The notes: generated by a model from the letters alone, not told the origin. A DNA stretch of 64,000 bases from Leisingera caerulea DSM 24564 (GCF_000473325.1 NZ_AXBI01000020.1:310001-374000), one strand, 5' to 3'. Positions 35,575 through 44,921 are shown, counted from the first letter of the stretch. A program made the numbers and translations.

Positions 35575-35750
35575 CGTTTTCACCCATTGCAGTTCGACCT
35601 TGGCTTGAGTTGCTCCGCTACCCACCGTGTCGAACATGGATTGAACGATTGGTGTTTTCAGTCGTCAGGACCGGTTTGGCTTAGCTGGAGCGCCAGGCCC
35701 GGTCTGGCCATGGACGGAGATTGGCATTCCTTGCCGGGAGCGTCAATCGC

Positions 35751-35760
35751 TTTTTCGCAT
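35751..35760 (+). promoter_or_regulatory. TTTTTCGCAT box
   Basis: In the 208-bp gap upstream of the leftward 35574 gene, read away from it. On the bottom strand a TTGACG follows 5 nt later and could be its -35 box, placing the element upstream like an operator or UP element. Confidence 0.45.
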
Positions 35761-35782
35761 TTTTTTGCCGCGAGGCCGTGCC

Positions 35783-36007
35783 TCACGGCTCCAGGCCGTC
35801 CCGGTCCGGCTCTTCCGGCACAAAAGACGGATAATCCATCTTCTCCAGGATCTGCTGCCACCGTTTCAGCTCGTGCTCATCCATCTCAGCGGCATTCGCT
35901 TTGAGATGACCGTGAATGAGAGCGCCGACTTCCTCAACTTCGGGCTTGTTCAGCGTCTGGGCCATAAAGCAATGGCCAGCAGAGAATGTGGGATGAGATG
36001 CGGACAT
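35783..36007 (-). CDS. Small hypothetical protein
   Basis: 74 aa from ATG 36007, AGGAA upstream. Helical and acidic (HLKANAAEMDEHELKRWQQI), ends DRDGLEP. Function unknown. Confidence 0.7.
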   Translation of the reverse strand: MSASHPTFSAGHCFMAQTLNKPEVEEVGALIHGHLKANAAEMDEHELKRWQQILEKMDYPSFVPEEPDRDGLEP

Positions 36008-36064
36008 TTTCGGGTTCCTGTTTCAATTTCCGATTGGCGGTCTGAAGCCTTCAGCCGTTCTGGT

Positions 36065-36487
36065 TCAGGGCGAGGGACTGTCAGCTTCTTGCGCCGGCGC
36101 ATGGGCTTCAAATGCTGCTTTCAGCGCCTCCAGCTGTTCTTCGCTAAGGTTCTCCCTGGCCACCCTGTCCCGGCCAAACCTGTCCCCTTCGACGAAAATC
36201 TTGCTGTGCTCGCTCATTTGGTTCGCATCGTCCAGATGGGCGATGAAGTAGTCGAGCGCGCCTTGTTTTCCGCCGGTGCCGCAGGCAGCAGCATAGCCCT
36301 CCCGGTGGTCTCCGTTCAGCACAAAGAACACCGAGTCCCCGAAGACCAGAGCCGTGGTCTGGCAGCCGTAGCCGCTGGTGCTGGAGTCGTAGCTGACATG
36401 ATATTTCCCCTGGTCCAGCACGGTGTTCGGCGCCAGCTGGTTGATGACGGGAATGCGCTGCGACTTGAAGTCGTTCTTTCCGCTCAT
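36065..36487 (-). CDS. Hypothetical protein
   Basis: 140 aa from ATG 36487 with AGGAAGG upstream, 17 nt after the RNA-repair gene's stop, so in its operon. Begins MSGKNDFKSQRIPVINQLAP; a YDSSTSGYGCQTTALVFGDS beta segment looks like a secreted-protein or Ntn-type strand but there is no signal peptide. No family recognised. Confidence 0.75.
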   Translation of the reverse strand: MSGKNDFKSQRIPVINQLAPNTVLDQGKYHVSYDSSTSGYGCQTTALVFGDSVFFVLNGDHREGYAAACGTGGKQGALDYFIAHLDDANQMSEHSKIFVEGDRFGRDRVARENLSEEQLEALKAAFEAHAPAQEADSPSP

Positions 36488-36504
36488 GATTTTCCTTCCT
36501 AGTA

Positions 36505-39102
36505 TCAGAGGCCCGGCACAGGTGCCGCCTCGAGTTCCGCACGTTCGATCAGCTCGGCGTAACGATCATGGCCGCGAAGCACCTCCGCTTTCTCCGGATC
36601 GTCCATCGCTCCAAGCACAAAACGGGCCAGGCCGTCGGTCGAGATCTTCTCGTTGTCCGCAATTTTGTCGATCAGCCCGGAGAAATGCGCGGCGCGCTCG
36701 GCAGCCTGGGCCGCGGCCAGGCTTTCGGTCCGGGTGTCCCGGATGTTCTCCATCTCCGAGCGGTCACCGTTGAAGGCATCCCGCAGCGTGATGATGTCCT
36801 TCTCCAGCGCCGGGAAAGGGAGGGTCTTTGCCCACGCCATGAACTCCTGGTACGGCTCCTCCATATCCGCGTAACGCTCCATGCTGGCTTCTTTGCCGGC
36901 GAGCTTTGCCTTGCGGATGTGGTTGACCGCGCCACGCATGCGCTTCCAGTTCCGGTAGAAGTGGCTCTTGAGCTTGTAGAACTGACCTGATGCGTCCTCC
37001 ATGACACAACCCTCTACCGGCGCGCCGTTGATCATCCACTTCGGATCATGCTCGACGCGGCGGTTGAAGCTCTCCAGCGCCCGTTTGTTCGGCAAACTAG
37101 CGATACGGTTTTTCACATCGCAACCGAGCCATTTGGCGACCTTCTGAAGATCCTTGTATGGCGCTTGCTCGAAGGTTTCAGAGCGCCGGATGCAGGCCAG
37201 GAGAGTGACCGTCGGCCGGTCAAGCTTGATGATATGCGGATCCCGCTCCGGGTCCTCGATCTCGAACACCAGGCTGGCCTGCTGATCCCGGTTGAAGCGC
37301 AGAAGACGCTCCATGCCCGCCGGTCCGAGCGCCGTTGCAAGCACATCCCTGGCGATGTCCGGAAAGTCCCCATCGGTGACGGATTTCGATGCCACGACAA
37401 GCTCGCCGAGACGCTCAGAGAAGCCGGTGATGCAAAGGAAGCCATTGGCCTTCTCAAAAGCATCGACAGGAAAGGTCAGCCGGTCCCCGATCGTGTCCGC
37501 CTGCGTCTCGGGCCTCTCATTCAGGTTGAAGAACTTCTCATAGCTCCGCGCTACGACCGTCCCGATCTCCCCATCGATGTAAAGGCCGCGCGCCATGGTG
37601 GTGTAGTCGTCCCACGCCGCGTTGTTGAAAGCCTTATGCGTGAAGTTCACCGAGAAAACGCCCGGCAGGGAGCCGGAAGGCTTGATGTTGATCATGTCAT
37701 GGTTGCGAAGCTTGCTGACCAGGCCGGAAGAGACCTTCGGCAGCGCCTCGCCACGCTGGATCCAAGGCATCAGCGGCGCATGACGGCTGGCCGGTGTCCG
37801 GTTCACCGCCCGGTTCGCAGCGATATCGTCTTGCATCGTGCGGTGAACGGCCGACCGTATGTTGATTGGGGTGAAGCCCGCATCGTCCAATTTCAAAAAT
37901 CGCAGATGTCCGCCGAACTCGACCTGCCCCTCGAGGTTGATCGACAGCGGCGCAGCCGTGCTGGGCTGCATGGCGCTGTTGCGGTGGCCATGCACCTGGA
38001 CGCGGCCGGTCCCGGCCTCATTGGCGGACCACTCGGTATCGACATCGACCTCGTAGCGCCCGTTGCCGCGGCGCAGCTGATGTGTGGAGACCAGATCCAT
38101 ATTGCTTGGCCAGCGCGCAAAGCCCGCATGCGAACACAGCACTTCGCGGCCGCGCCAGCTATATGCCAGGTAGTCTTGAGACATCTCCGCGATACGGCGG
38201 CAATCACGGTGCGTCAGGCCGGCCTCCTTGAGCTGGGGCCAGCTGAACCGGGCCCACTCGCTGTCGGGCAGCCCGATATCACCTTTCCCGGCGCGGGCCT
38301 GGTGCTCGACATAGTCTTCATGGTTGCCAGCAATCAGCACGGCATTCGGCCGTCCGTAGACCTCCTGCATGAACCATTTGCCGACCTCACCGTTCTGGAC
38401 ACCACGGTCGAAAAGGTCGCCGTGGAAAATATAGAAGGTCCGAGGGTCCAGCCCGTCCTTCAGCGGTGAGCGCGGATCGAGCAGAGGCGCGTGGCACCCC
38501 TGAATATCGCCGATATGGACCACGCGGTCATAGCGGGACAGATCCCGTGAGCAGCGCGGGTCCGCGAGGAAGCGGCCGATTTCTGCAAGTGCCGCATCGA
38601 TGCCATCGTCATCCGTGGGATTGAAAAATTCCACTTTGGGATTTTCGCGCATCACCGGCGGCATTGGCACTTCATCGGCCATGGCCTTCATCCTGGCCAC
38701 GCTGCTTTCCGGAACGCGCTCACGCTCAGGCCGGGCCATGTTGCGCTGCATCCGGAGCGTGTCATCGAAACCATAGAGGTCGATGACCAGGCCCGAATAT
38801 CCGCCCTGCTCGAACTGGCTCCAATGCTCGTAGAGCTGTGAACCGTTTGCCAGGGTGCCGTCGATGCAGACAACTTCGCCCCGCGCAATGCGCCGCTTCA
38901 TGCTGTCCTGGAACACGTCAAAAGCCAGCGGCTCATATTCATGGTTCGGGACAAATTGCCCGTCCGGATTCAGCATGTCCCCGCCCAGCACATTGCGGAT
39001 CTTGTCCATGGAGATGTTGAAACCCTCCAGTCCAGCTCGCCGCATGAGCGTTGACTTGCCTGCCCCCTGAGGACCGCGGATGAAAATGACTTTGCGGGCC
39101 AT
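36505..39102 (-). CDS. Polynucleotide kinase-phosphatase-ligase (RNA repair)
   Basis: 865 aa, three modules in the order of bacterial Pnkp. Kinase: P-loop GPQGAGKS (10-17), which would phosphorylate 5'-OH ends. Metallophosphatase: GDIQG (198-202), GDLFDRG (228-234), GNHED (259-263), SHAGF (324-328), GHR (372-374), which would remove 2',3'-cyclic or 3' phosphates. Ligase: ARGLYID (504-510), KFFNLNE (523-529), then KANGF with K551 as likely nucleotidyl lysine and a motif IV-like VEGCVME further on. The ARG-(x)-KFFN-KxxG pattern is that of T4 Rnl1. A helical C-terminal ~130 residues may read the substrate. No Hen1 methyltransferase is adjacent. Start ATG 39102 with AAGGA. Likely repairs tRNA or other RNA broken by toxins. 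Confidence 0.88.
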   Translation of the reverse strand: MARKVIFIRGPQGAGKSTLMRRAGLEGFNISMDKIRNVLGGDMLNPDGQFVPNHEYEPLAFDVFQDSMKRRIARGEVVCIDGTLANGSQLYEHWSQFEQGGYSGLVIDLYGFDDTLRMQRNMARPERERVPESSVARMKAMADEVPMPPVMRENPKVEFFNPTDDDGIDAALAEIGRFLADPRCSRDLSRYDRVVHIGDIQGCHAPLLDPRSPLKDGLDPRTFYIFHGDLFDRGVQNGEVGKWFMQEVYGRPNAVLIAGNHEDYVEHQARAGKGDIGLPDSEWARFSWPQLKEAGLTHRDCRRIAEMSQDYLAYSWRGREVLCSHAGFARWPSNMDLVSTHQLRRGNGRYEVDVDTEWSANEAGTGRVQVHGHRNSAMQPSTAAPLSINLEGQVEFGGHLRFLKLDDAGFTPINIRSAVHRTMQDDIAANRAVNRTPASRHAPLMPWIQRGEALPKVSSGLVSKLRNHDMINIKPSGSLPGVFSVNFTHKAFNNAAWDDYTTMARGLYIDGEIGTVVARSYEKFFNLNERPETQADTIGDRLTFPVDAFEKANGFLCITGFSERLGELVVASKSVTDGDFPDIARDVLATALGPAGMERLLRFNRDQQASLVFEIEDPERDPHIIKLDRPTVTLLACIRRSETFEQAPYKDLQKVAKWLGCDVKNRIASLPNKRALESFNRRVEHDPKWMINGAPVEGCVMEDASGQFYKLKSHFYRNWKRMRGAVNHIRKAKLAGKEASMERYADMEEPYQEFMAWAKTLPFPALEKDIITLRDAFNGDRSEMENIRDTRTESLAAAQAAERAAHFSGLIDKIADNEKISTDGLARFVLGAMDDPEKAEVLRGHDRYAELIERAELEAAPVPGL

Positions 39103-39142
39103 TGCTGTTCCTTACGTTCTGCTTCCCGGCAGACTACCAACG

Positions 39143-39153
39143 TTTTGCGAAAA
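39143..39153 (-). promoter_or_regulatory. Palindromic TTTTGCGAAAA box
   Basis: 41 nt before the RNA-repair start; reads TTTTCGCAAAA toward it on the bottom strand. Confidence 0.5.
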
Positions 39154-39170
39154 TGAAATACGGTTTACGA

Positions 39171-39491
39171 TTATGGCTCGAACTCGCTGTCCGGCGCCTC
39201 CTGCACAGGCGCTGGCGTGACGGCTTCCAGCTGCGCCTGGATAATGGAAATGGCCTTTTCGGCCCGCACGACGCGCGGGTTGTTATGAACAAGGCGGGAT
39301 ACGATCTCTTCGGCAGTTTTTCGATCCGTGAGCCAGACCTCATCCGGGTGGACCTCTGTCCAGAAACCTGTTTCCCGGGAACGGACCGGGGCCTTGCGGG
39401 CCAGTCGCGTTTTCCCGAAGTTGCGGGGGTTGTCGGTCATGACCGCATAGAGCCGCTCTTCGGAAGGCTTATCTTTGGGTTCGCCCTTCAT
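39171..39491 (-). CDS. Small hypothetical protein
   Basis: 106 aa from ATG 39491, overlapping the upstream stop (ATGA) with GAGGAG. Basic N-terminus, long C-terminal helix (AEKAISIIQAQLEAVT), ends SEFEP. Last gene of the long leftward operon. Function unknown. Confidence 0.7.
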   Translation of the reverse strand: MKGEPKDKPSEERLYAVMTDNPRNFGKTRLARKAPVRSRETGFWTEVHPDEVWLTDRKTAEEIVSRLVHNNPRVVRAEKAISIIQAQLEAVTPAPVQEAPDSEFEP

Positions 39492-41041
39492 GGCTCGATC
39501 TCCTCGTTGTGGCTGCAGCAATAGCGTTCAGGCCAAACCCAGTCCGCCGCATCGACAAGTTCCGCGGCAACATTCAGCGCGCGCGGAGAGAGGATGAACA
39601 TATCCTCGAGCCAATCATGGCGGCTGACGTCAGGACTGCGGAAGTGTTCATGAAACTGCGACACCCTGTTGCCGGTGGCCATGTAGAGATGGAGGCTTGC
39701 GCCGGGCTCCACTTCGAGCCGGACAACATCATGCTCTTTCTCATATGCATCGAGCAGCGCGAGGGCCTCCTCTCGCGTGAGTGGCGCGCCTTCCACCTCC
39801 CGACCCCGGTCCCCGATGCCGCCATTCGCCGCGATCGCCTCGCCGCCGGCAACAAGGATATCGGCCAGGATCTCGCGATCAGCGAAGGTGACATCCCAAA
39901 GATCGCAGCAGACGCGACCGATCTCATCAGGCACCTTTTCAGCAAGGAAACGCTGACCGTACTCAGCGTCGGGGTCATCGACCCAAAGATCCTCGCTGTC
40001 CTCATCGAAATAACCGATGCGGATCAGGTCACCGTCACGGCTGACCCGCGGAGAGGAGTTCGTGGTGTGGACCCGCAGCAGTCCCAGGCGCTCGTAATGA
40101 TCCTGAGTCCGATTGTCGACGCCGAGGGCGGAATTGATGCTCGGTCCAAGCACCGCGTCGTCCTTGACCCCCTCGTTGAATCCAGGGATGCGGAACCAAT
40201 CCGCTATGAGGATCGTGCCGGACGGCGACTTGAACTCGACGTGCCGGATGGGCTTGGGGCCATCGAAGGGGCCGATCAGCTCGAAACGTGATGGTGTCCG
40301 CTTCGACTTGTCGGCATTCCAGCCGCCATGATGCCAAACACCCAGGGCTGGCGAGAGAAGCTCCCCCTCGACCCAATTGAGGCGCGCGTCCGTCTTGGGG
40401 CACCAGGGCGCATCACCGCCAATCTGGAAATAACGCAGCACACCGGTGGCACAGCCTTCCATTTTGGCGATACAGCTGGCAACCACCTTGTCGATCAGCG
40501 CATTGTTGCACTCCATCAATGCCTTGCCGGCAACACGATCAGAAGGCTTGTCGGCGGAATTACGGTCAAACCCGGCCGCCTCGCGGGCCTCCCGGATTGC
40601 ATCGTAGCCTCCAGACCAGATGGTTTCCCCGATGGCGCGCGCCATGGGCGTGTTCATCACATCCCGCCAACCATATTGGCTGACACCCTCTCGTCCATGG
40701 GCGACGAGCCCATTCCACTCCACAGCTTCTCGCACATTCCGATCCGCGCCATGCGGAATGGGATTTAGCAGCCCTTCGGCCTGCAGGTCGCACAGGATAT
40801 CGGCGATCTTCTCCTGAAGAGCCTTGTGGTTCGCGGGATGCGGCAGCGCACGCTCCAGCGCCTCATCGGTGCCAAGCTCCGCTGCGGTCGGTGGCCGGTC
40901 ATAGAAGTGTGTCTTCTCACCGGCCTCGTGAATGGCCATGGCCTCATTGATCCGGGCCTTGAGCCAGTCCGCGGTGATGTGCCGACGCAGGATCTCGACA
41001 TCGAAAAGCGGCTCGCGAGGCGGATCGTAGGGTTTAAACAT
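39488..41041 (-). CDS. Large hypothetical protein
   Basis: 517 aa, GGAGA before ATG 41041. Acidic and soluble. Two visible halves: an N-half with helical DWLKARINEAMAIHEAGEK and a Cys-containing middle (ALMECNNALIDKVVASC), and a C-half rich in beta strands and acidic loops (DLIRIGYFDEDSEDLWVDD). No known motif. It is the largest member of a coupled run and probably works with the DUF3268 and GNAT-like genes upstream, on position alone. Confidence 0.75.
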   Translation of the reverse strand: MFKPYDPPREPLFDVEILRRHITADWLKARINEAMAIHEAGEKTHFYDRPPTAAELGTDEALERALPHPANHKALQEKIADILCDLQAEGLLNPIPHGADRNVREAVEWNGLVAHGREGVSQYGWRDVMNTPMARAIGETIWSGGYDAIREAREAAGFDRNSADKPSDRVAGKALMECNNALIDKVVASCIAKMEGCATGVLRYFQIGGDAPWCPKTDARLNWVEGELLSPALGVWHHGGWNADKSKRTPSRFELIGPFDGPKPIRHVEFKSPSGTILIADWFRIPGFNEGVKDDAVLGPSINSALGVDNRTQDHYERLGLLRVHTTNSSPRVSRDGDLIRIGYFDEDSEDLWVDDPDAEYGQRFLAEKVPDEIGRVCCDLWDVTFADREILADILVAGGEAIAANGGIGDRGREVEGAPLTREEALALLDAYEKEHDVVRLEVEPGASLHLYMATGNRVSQFHEHFRSPDVSRHDWLEDMFILSPRALNVAAELVDAADWVWPERYCCSHNEEIEP

Positions 41042-41044
41042 GGG

Positions 41045-41524
41045 TCAGATCTCCAGATTGGGGCTGGCTTCAGCCGCAGTGGGGTTTGGTGTCTTCCAGC
41101 GGCCTTCCAGAAGGTCATTCGCGCTCACCCCGCGCAGGTGGCGCCAGGCCTCACGGCATTGCTCGACCGAGAACATGCCGGTGTGGGTCTGCTCCCGCGG
41201 CATGCCCATCGCGCTGGAAAGGAACCGGTAGAGACCGGTGCGGACTTTGTTGCGCTTCTTCCGGCCCGCCTGCAGAGAGATCGGTTCGATCATATGCTTG
41301 TGGAGAAGCATGCGGGCACGACGGGTTTCTGCACCGCTGGGATAGCCCAGCGGCACATCCGTTCCCGGATGGCAGCCGCAATATGCGCCGCAGCTGCACA
41401 GGTGCATCGGGAGGTCATGGAGATCCGGCCGGCCTGGATAGACCTCTTTTCCGGATACTTTTGCCACCTCCTTCGCGCCGCACTCAAGGCAGTGGAAGCC
41501 CGGCGGCCAGCCTGGTCCGCTCAT
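41045..41524 (-). CDS. DUF3268-type zinc-finger protein
   Basis: 159 aa. FHCLECGA (C12, C15) with MHLCSCGAYCGCHPGTDVPLG about 30 residues later, then SGAETRRARMLLHKHMIEP and a final IGMF-like TGMFSVEQCREAW, match the zinc-finger-containing DUF3268 pattern, common on phages and mobile elements with no proven function. Start ATG 41524 lies directly after the upstream stop; the frame to 41623 is overlap. Confidence 0.75.
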   Translation of the reverse strand: MSGPGWPPGFHCLECGAKEVAKVSGKEVYPGRPDLHDLPMHLCSCGAYCGCHPGTDVPLGYPSGAETRRARMLLHKHMIEPISLQAGRKKRNKVRTGLYRFLSSAMGMPREQTHTGMFSVEQCREAWRHLRGVSANDLLEGRWKTPNPTAAEASPNLEI

Positions 41525-41525
41525 G

Positions 41526-41801
41526 TCAGGGTTCCATACCGTCATCACTCTGCGGATCATCAGGAAGATCAAAAGCGTCTTCCGCCGGCGCATCGGTATG
41601 CTCGATACCGGCGAGCTGCTCAAATTTCATGAGCCCGTCCAGAAGATCCATCGGGTTCATCCTGGCATCGCCGTCCACCAGCTTGCCAAGACCAGCTTCG
41701 CGCATCAGGTCTTGCTGCTCGCTCTTCCCGAGGTCCGGCATGAATGTGGTACTGCCATCCCGGCGCGTGATCGAGATCCCTTTCCTGCGGCTCTCACTCA
41801 T
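41526..41801 (-). CDS. Small acidic hypothetical protein
   Basis: 91 aa, ATGA-coupled to the upstream gene. RRKGISITRRDGSTTFMPD at the N-terminus then an acidic helix and tail ending DDGMEP. Function unknown. Confidence 0.7.
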   Translation of the reverse strand: MSESRRKGISITRRDGSTTFMPDLGKSEQQDLMREAGLGKLVDGDARMNPMDLLDGLMKFEQLAGIEHTDAPAEDAFDLPDDPQSDDGMEP

Positions 41802-42514
41802 GGCTCCATCCCCGCATCCTCTGACGGGCGGGCGCCAATGCGGTCGATAAAGCCGGGGCGCAGCTCATCGAGGTAGGCGATCGCAAACGGCAGCTGATCC
41901 GCTTCGATCGCTGTGGTGTGGGCAATGCCTTGAGAGTTCAGTCGCTCAAGGTTGGCATCATATGCCAACGGATTGTGGGACCAATTGATCACCTCTTCCG
42001 GATCCGCCTCACCGACCTTTTCGGTGAAGTCCCATCCCCGCTCGATGCAGTATGCGATGTCCTCCTCGTCGGCGACAGCAAACCATTCGCGCATGTCGAG
42101 CTGGCCTGCGAACTCTCCGTTATCAAGGCGCAGCCGGGCCAGAACGGGGCGCCCGAAAATATCTTCCGGGCGGGACCAGAGCCCATCAGGCCCAGGGTTC
42201 AGGTTTCGCTCTGCAATGACGCTGGAATGGAGCGTGTCCTCCAGATCGATATCCTGCGCATCAACCTCAACCCAGCCGCCGGCCGCCTTGCGGATGACAT
42301 TGGAACGGGTTGCGGACCTCAAAACCCAACGATCCTCGACCTCGGCGCCAAGCGGTGACCCGAAGATCTCTTTCAGCTTGTCCGGCTGCGCTTCCACACG
42401 GTCCGCCATCTCCCGCAGGGCCGCAGCGGCTTTCTCCGCAGTGAATCCGACGCCGCCGCGGTCAATCATGCCCTTGACCTCAAGCAGCATTGCGTAGTGA
42501 AGCTTGTAACTCAT
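41798..42514 (-). CDS. Hypothetical protein
   Basis: 238 aa from ATG 42514 with TAAGGA upstream. Helical N-terminus (AEKAAAALREMADRVEAQP), then beta segments including RWVLRSATRSNVIRKAAGG. Ends DAGMEP, where the last codons also form the ribosome site and ATG of the next gene. No family recognised. Confidence 0.75.
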   Translation of the reverse strand: MSYKLHYAMLLEVKGMIDRGGVGFTAEKAAAALREMADRVEAQPDKLKEIFGSPLGAEVEDRWVLRSATRSNVIRKAAGGWVEVDAQDIDLEDTLHSSVIAERNLNPGPDGLWSRPEDIFGRPVLARLRLDNGEFAGQLDMREWFAVADEEDIAYCIERGWDFTEKVGEADPEEVINWSHNPLAYDANLERLNSQGIAHTTAIEADQLPFAIAYLDELRPGFIDRIGARPSEDAGMEP

Positions 42515-42522
42515 TTTCGCAT
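42514..42522 (+). promoter_or_regulatory. TTTTCGCAT box at a gene start
   Basis: Fills the spacer between the ribosome site and ATG 42514 inside an operon, so it may be coincidental here. Confidence 0.3.
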
Positions 42523-42525
42523 TCC

Positions 42526-43698
42526 TTAGCTCATGTCCATTTGCGGGGCGCTCTCAAGATGAAGCAGATCCTGGTATCTCTCGAGGTTGTCAGGGTGAAC
42601 TTTCCGCCCCGCCTCATATGCCGCGACAACCTCATCGCGATGAAAGGCCCGGCGGGCCTCATATCCTGAGCGCGAAAAGTGTGACGGCATGAAAAGACCG
42701 AGCGCCTCCTGGCGGTCGGCCTTATGCATCGCCTTGCCAAGGCCCCGCCCCCGCCAGGCCTCCTCGACGTAGGGTGTGCCCCTGACGCACCCTCCTGCAA
42801 GCTTGAGGGTCCCCGCATCAAGGATCGCAAGGCGAGCCATCATGAGGTCGGGTGCCTGGGCGAAAAACCGGAAATCCGGATAGCCAGGAACCTGGAATTC
42901 CCGAACGTCTGCGAAAATCAAAGGGCCGCCGTCGCGGAATTCTTGATAGAGATCCAGATCCATCCGCATGCGGAGCAATCCATCCCGCGTGAAGTCGATC
43001 ATTTCCTGCTCTGCAGGCCCGAAGTTTTGGTCTTCAACGATAATGGGATGAGCACGGCCGATGAATCTATCGAGCGGCATTTCGGCAACCGGAACGCGCG
43101 CCTTCAGGGCATTGACATAGCCAGCGTTCTGCCAGCCCAGTCCCTTGCGTTTGACCAGAAGATCCAGATCCTTCCACCCATCAATTCTGACCAGCAGATT
43201 GTCCGGGTGACCAGCTGGCGAAAGGTTGGCATTATCCTTGAACATTGGGGTGCTCAAACCAATCTGGATGCCGCCGGTGGTATGCGCCAATGGATGGCAG
43301 AGGTGCTGGAAAATACCTGCCGCCGTATCTTCGATCCGGGCCTGAAAGGCGGCCATATCGATGATGCCCTCATCATCTCCGCAGGACAGCAATGCTTGAA
43401 CAAGCTTCGATTTGACCTGATGGCCGGCAACCGCGTTGAGGATGGTCTTGGCGCCATCCGTCAAATCACCGCCCGCGGCAAAGCGGTTCCAGTCTTCAGC
43501 CTCCGGGAACTCCCGCCCCTCCAGGTTCGGAATTTTGCCGAGCTTGCGCGCGCTGCGCGCAGCGAGCGCGGCCTCGACATCCACCGCAATCCGGTCGCGA
43601 AGGCCATTAATGGCCGCAAAACCCTCGGCCAGAGGGATTTTGGCAGCAAGCGCGTCGAGCGGCGAGAGAAACTCGTAGATGCGTTTAATGGTAATCAT
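42526..43698 (-). CDS. Protein with C-terminal GNAT-like domain
   Basis: 390 aa from ATG 43698, one base after the upstream stop (TGAGATG). The first ~220 residues are unassigned. The last ~130 resemble a GNAT acetyltransferase: LAGGCVRGTPYVEEA strand, then acetyl-CoA loop RGRGLGKAMH (316-325). This would give an acetyl-CoA-dependent N-acyl transfer; substrate unknown. Toxin-type GNATs acetylate aminoacyl-tRNA, but this protein is much larger than those. Confidence 0.75.
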   Translation of the reverse strand: MITIKRIYEFLSPLDALAAKIPLAEGFAAINGLRDRIAVDVEAALAARSARKLGKIPNLEGREFPEAEDWNRFAAGGDLTDGAKTILNAVAGHQVKSKLVQALLSCGDDEGIIDMAAFQARIEDTAAGIFQHLCHPLAHTTGGIQIGLSTPMFKDNANLSPAGHPDNLLVRIDGWKDLDLLVKRKGLGWQNAGYVNALKARVPVAEMPLDRFIGRAHPIIVEDQNFGPAEQEMIDFTRDGLLRMRMDLDLYQEFRDGGPLIFADVREFQVPGYPDFRFFAQAPDLMMARLAILDAGTLKLAGGCVRGTPYVEEAWRGRGLGKAMHKADRQEALGLFMPSHFSRSGYEARRAFHRDEVVAAYEAGRKVHPDNLERYQDLLHLESAPQMDMS

Positions 43699-43699
43699 C

Positions 43700-44878
43700 T
43701 CAAATTTCCGGACATTCATCATCAGCGCTGCGGGCGACTGCAAGACGCTCAGCCAGCTCGCCTGTTTCCATCCGCACCACGCGGAACCGGCCGGTCTCCG
43801 CCAGCGCGTCTGCCAGATCGATCATGTCCCGCACCCCGGCCATTGCGGCTTCGTCCACAAGACCCTCAAGGTTTTGCCGGATCAGAGATGCCAGATTGCG
43901 ATCCGTGCCGGAGGCAAAAGCCATAGGCGCCATCGGATCCTGGAGGGCATCATCAAAAAGGACTGCGAGATGCCTCAGCTGCCCGCCATAGGGCAGAGCT
44001 GCGATGCCGTCAGCGATGACCACTGAGGGAGCCTGCCCGCTCAGCATCATTTCCTGCAAGAGGTCTGAGGCCTGTTGAAATGCAAAGGCCGGACTGCTGC
44101 CGTATGTGAGGAGGATCGGCTGGCCGGCGTTTTCGATCATCGCAATGGAGATGTTCTGCAAAGGCCGCATTAGGGCACCCGCGGGAACCGTGCCGATGAT
44201 CTCCTTCAGCCAGTCATTTCCGGAACGGACCATGCAGGATGCGCAGCCGCAACCCGGCCCATGGGCCGCCGCATCACGCTTCAAGAGCACCTGGCTGTCG
44301 ACGGACCAATTCCGCTCACGGCCATACCCGGCAATCTTGCCAATCACGTCCTCACCCTGAAGGCCATTCAGGTCAATAAAGTAAAAACGTTCGCGCAGCC
44401 CGTCAGCCAGCGTATCCGCGTTTGCGCCGACGTGGATTTCAGTACCCCCTGCAGTCATGACCATGAAGGCTGCGGACGCCACCTGCCCTTCACCCAACCC
44501 GTGCCGGCTCAGGACGGCCCGTGTGATTTGGGCATGCTTCGGCAGCGCATCCACCCAGGCGGCCATCTGATCTTCATCCAACGCCCAGAGGAAACCGCTT
44601 TCGCCGCCGATCCGCACATGCGCAACAGCGAGGCTGTCCATGACGTCAGCAGTCCGCTCCGGGTCATGCACCGGGTTGTCCCGCAGCATCTCCGCAGCCG
44701 GAACAAAGTCCTGCACGGTGATGTCATAGCCCGAAGTCTCGTTCGCATAGTGGCGCATACGGCAGTTCAATGTTGCAATCCCTGGCGTCGCCCCGGCCGG
44801 GTACATTGGCGCATAGAGATCATGAGCCTGACGCAGCGAGCCGTCCGGCAAACGATATGCAGCGACACCCGGGATCAT
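43700..44878 (-). CDS. Hypothetical protein, first gene of leftward operon
   Basis: 392 aa from ATG 44878, preceded by AAGGGGA. An upstream in-frame ATG at 44974 would place two element boxes inside the gene. Alpha/beta with GPGCGCASC (three closely spaced Cys, possible metal site) near the middle, and long helical C-terminal part. No recognised domain. Ends DDECPEI. Confidence 0.75.
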   Translation of the reverse strand: MIPGVAAYRLPDGSLRQAHDLYAPMYPAGATPGIATLNCRMRHYANETSGYDITVQDFVPAAEMLRDNPVHDPERTADVMDSLAVAHVRIGGESGFLWALDEDQMAAWVDALPKHAQITRAVLSRHGLGEGQVASAAFMVMTAGGTEIHVGANADTLADGLRERFYFIDLNGLQGEDVIGKIAGYGRERNWSVDSQVLLKRDAAAHGPGCGCASCMVRSGNDWLKEIIGTVPAGALMRPLQNISIAMIENAGQPILLTYGSSPAFAFQQASDLLQEMMLSGQAPSVVIADGIAALPYGGQLRHLAVLFDDALQDPMAPMAFASGTDRNLASLIRQNLEGLVDEAAMAGVRDMIDLADALAETGRFRVVRMETGELAERLAVARSADDECPEI

Positions 44879-44921
44879 GTGGTCCCCTTGCCCCATCTTG
44901 CTTTCGCAAGACGTTCTGGCA

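Noticed and set aside
37048..38469. 473-aa rightward ORF opposite the RNA-repair gene
   Set aside because: Fully antisense to the kinase-phosphatase-ligase gene, with no motif or ribosome site; a high-G+C shadow frame.
36505..39102. Complete Pnkp/Hen1 operon
   Set aside because: No Hen1-like methyltransferase among the neighbours, so the system would be Pnkp-like only.
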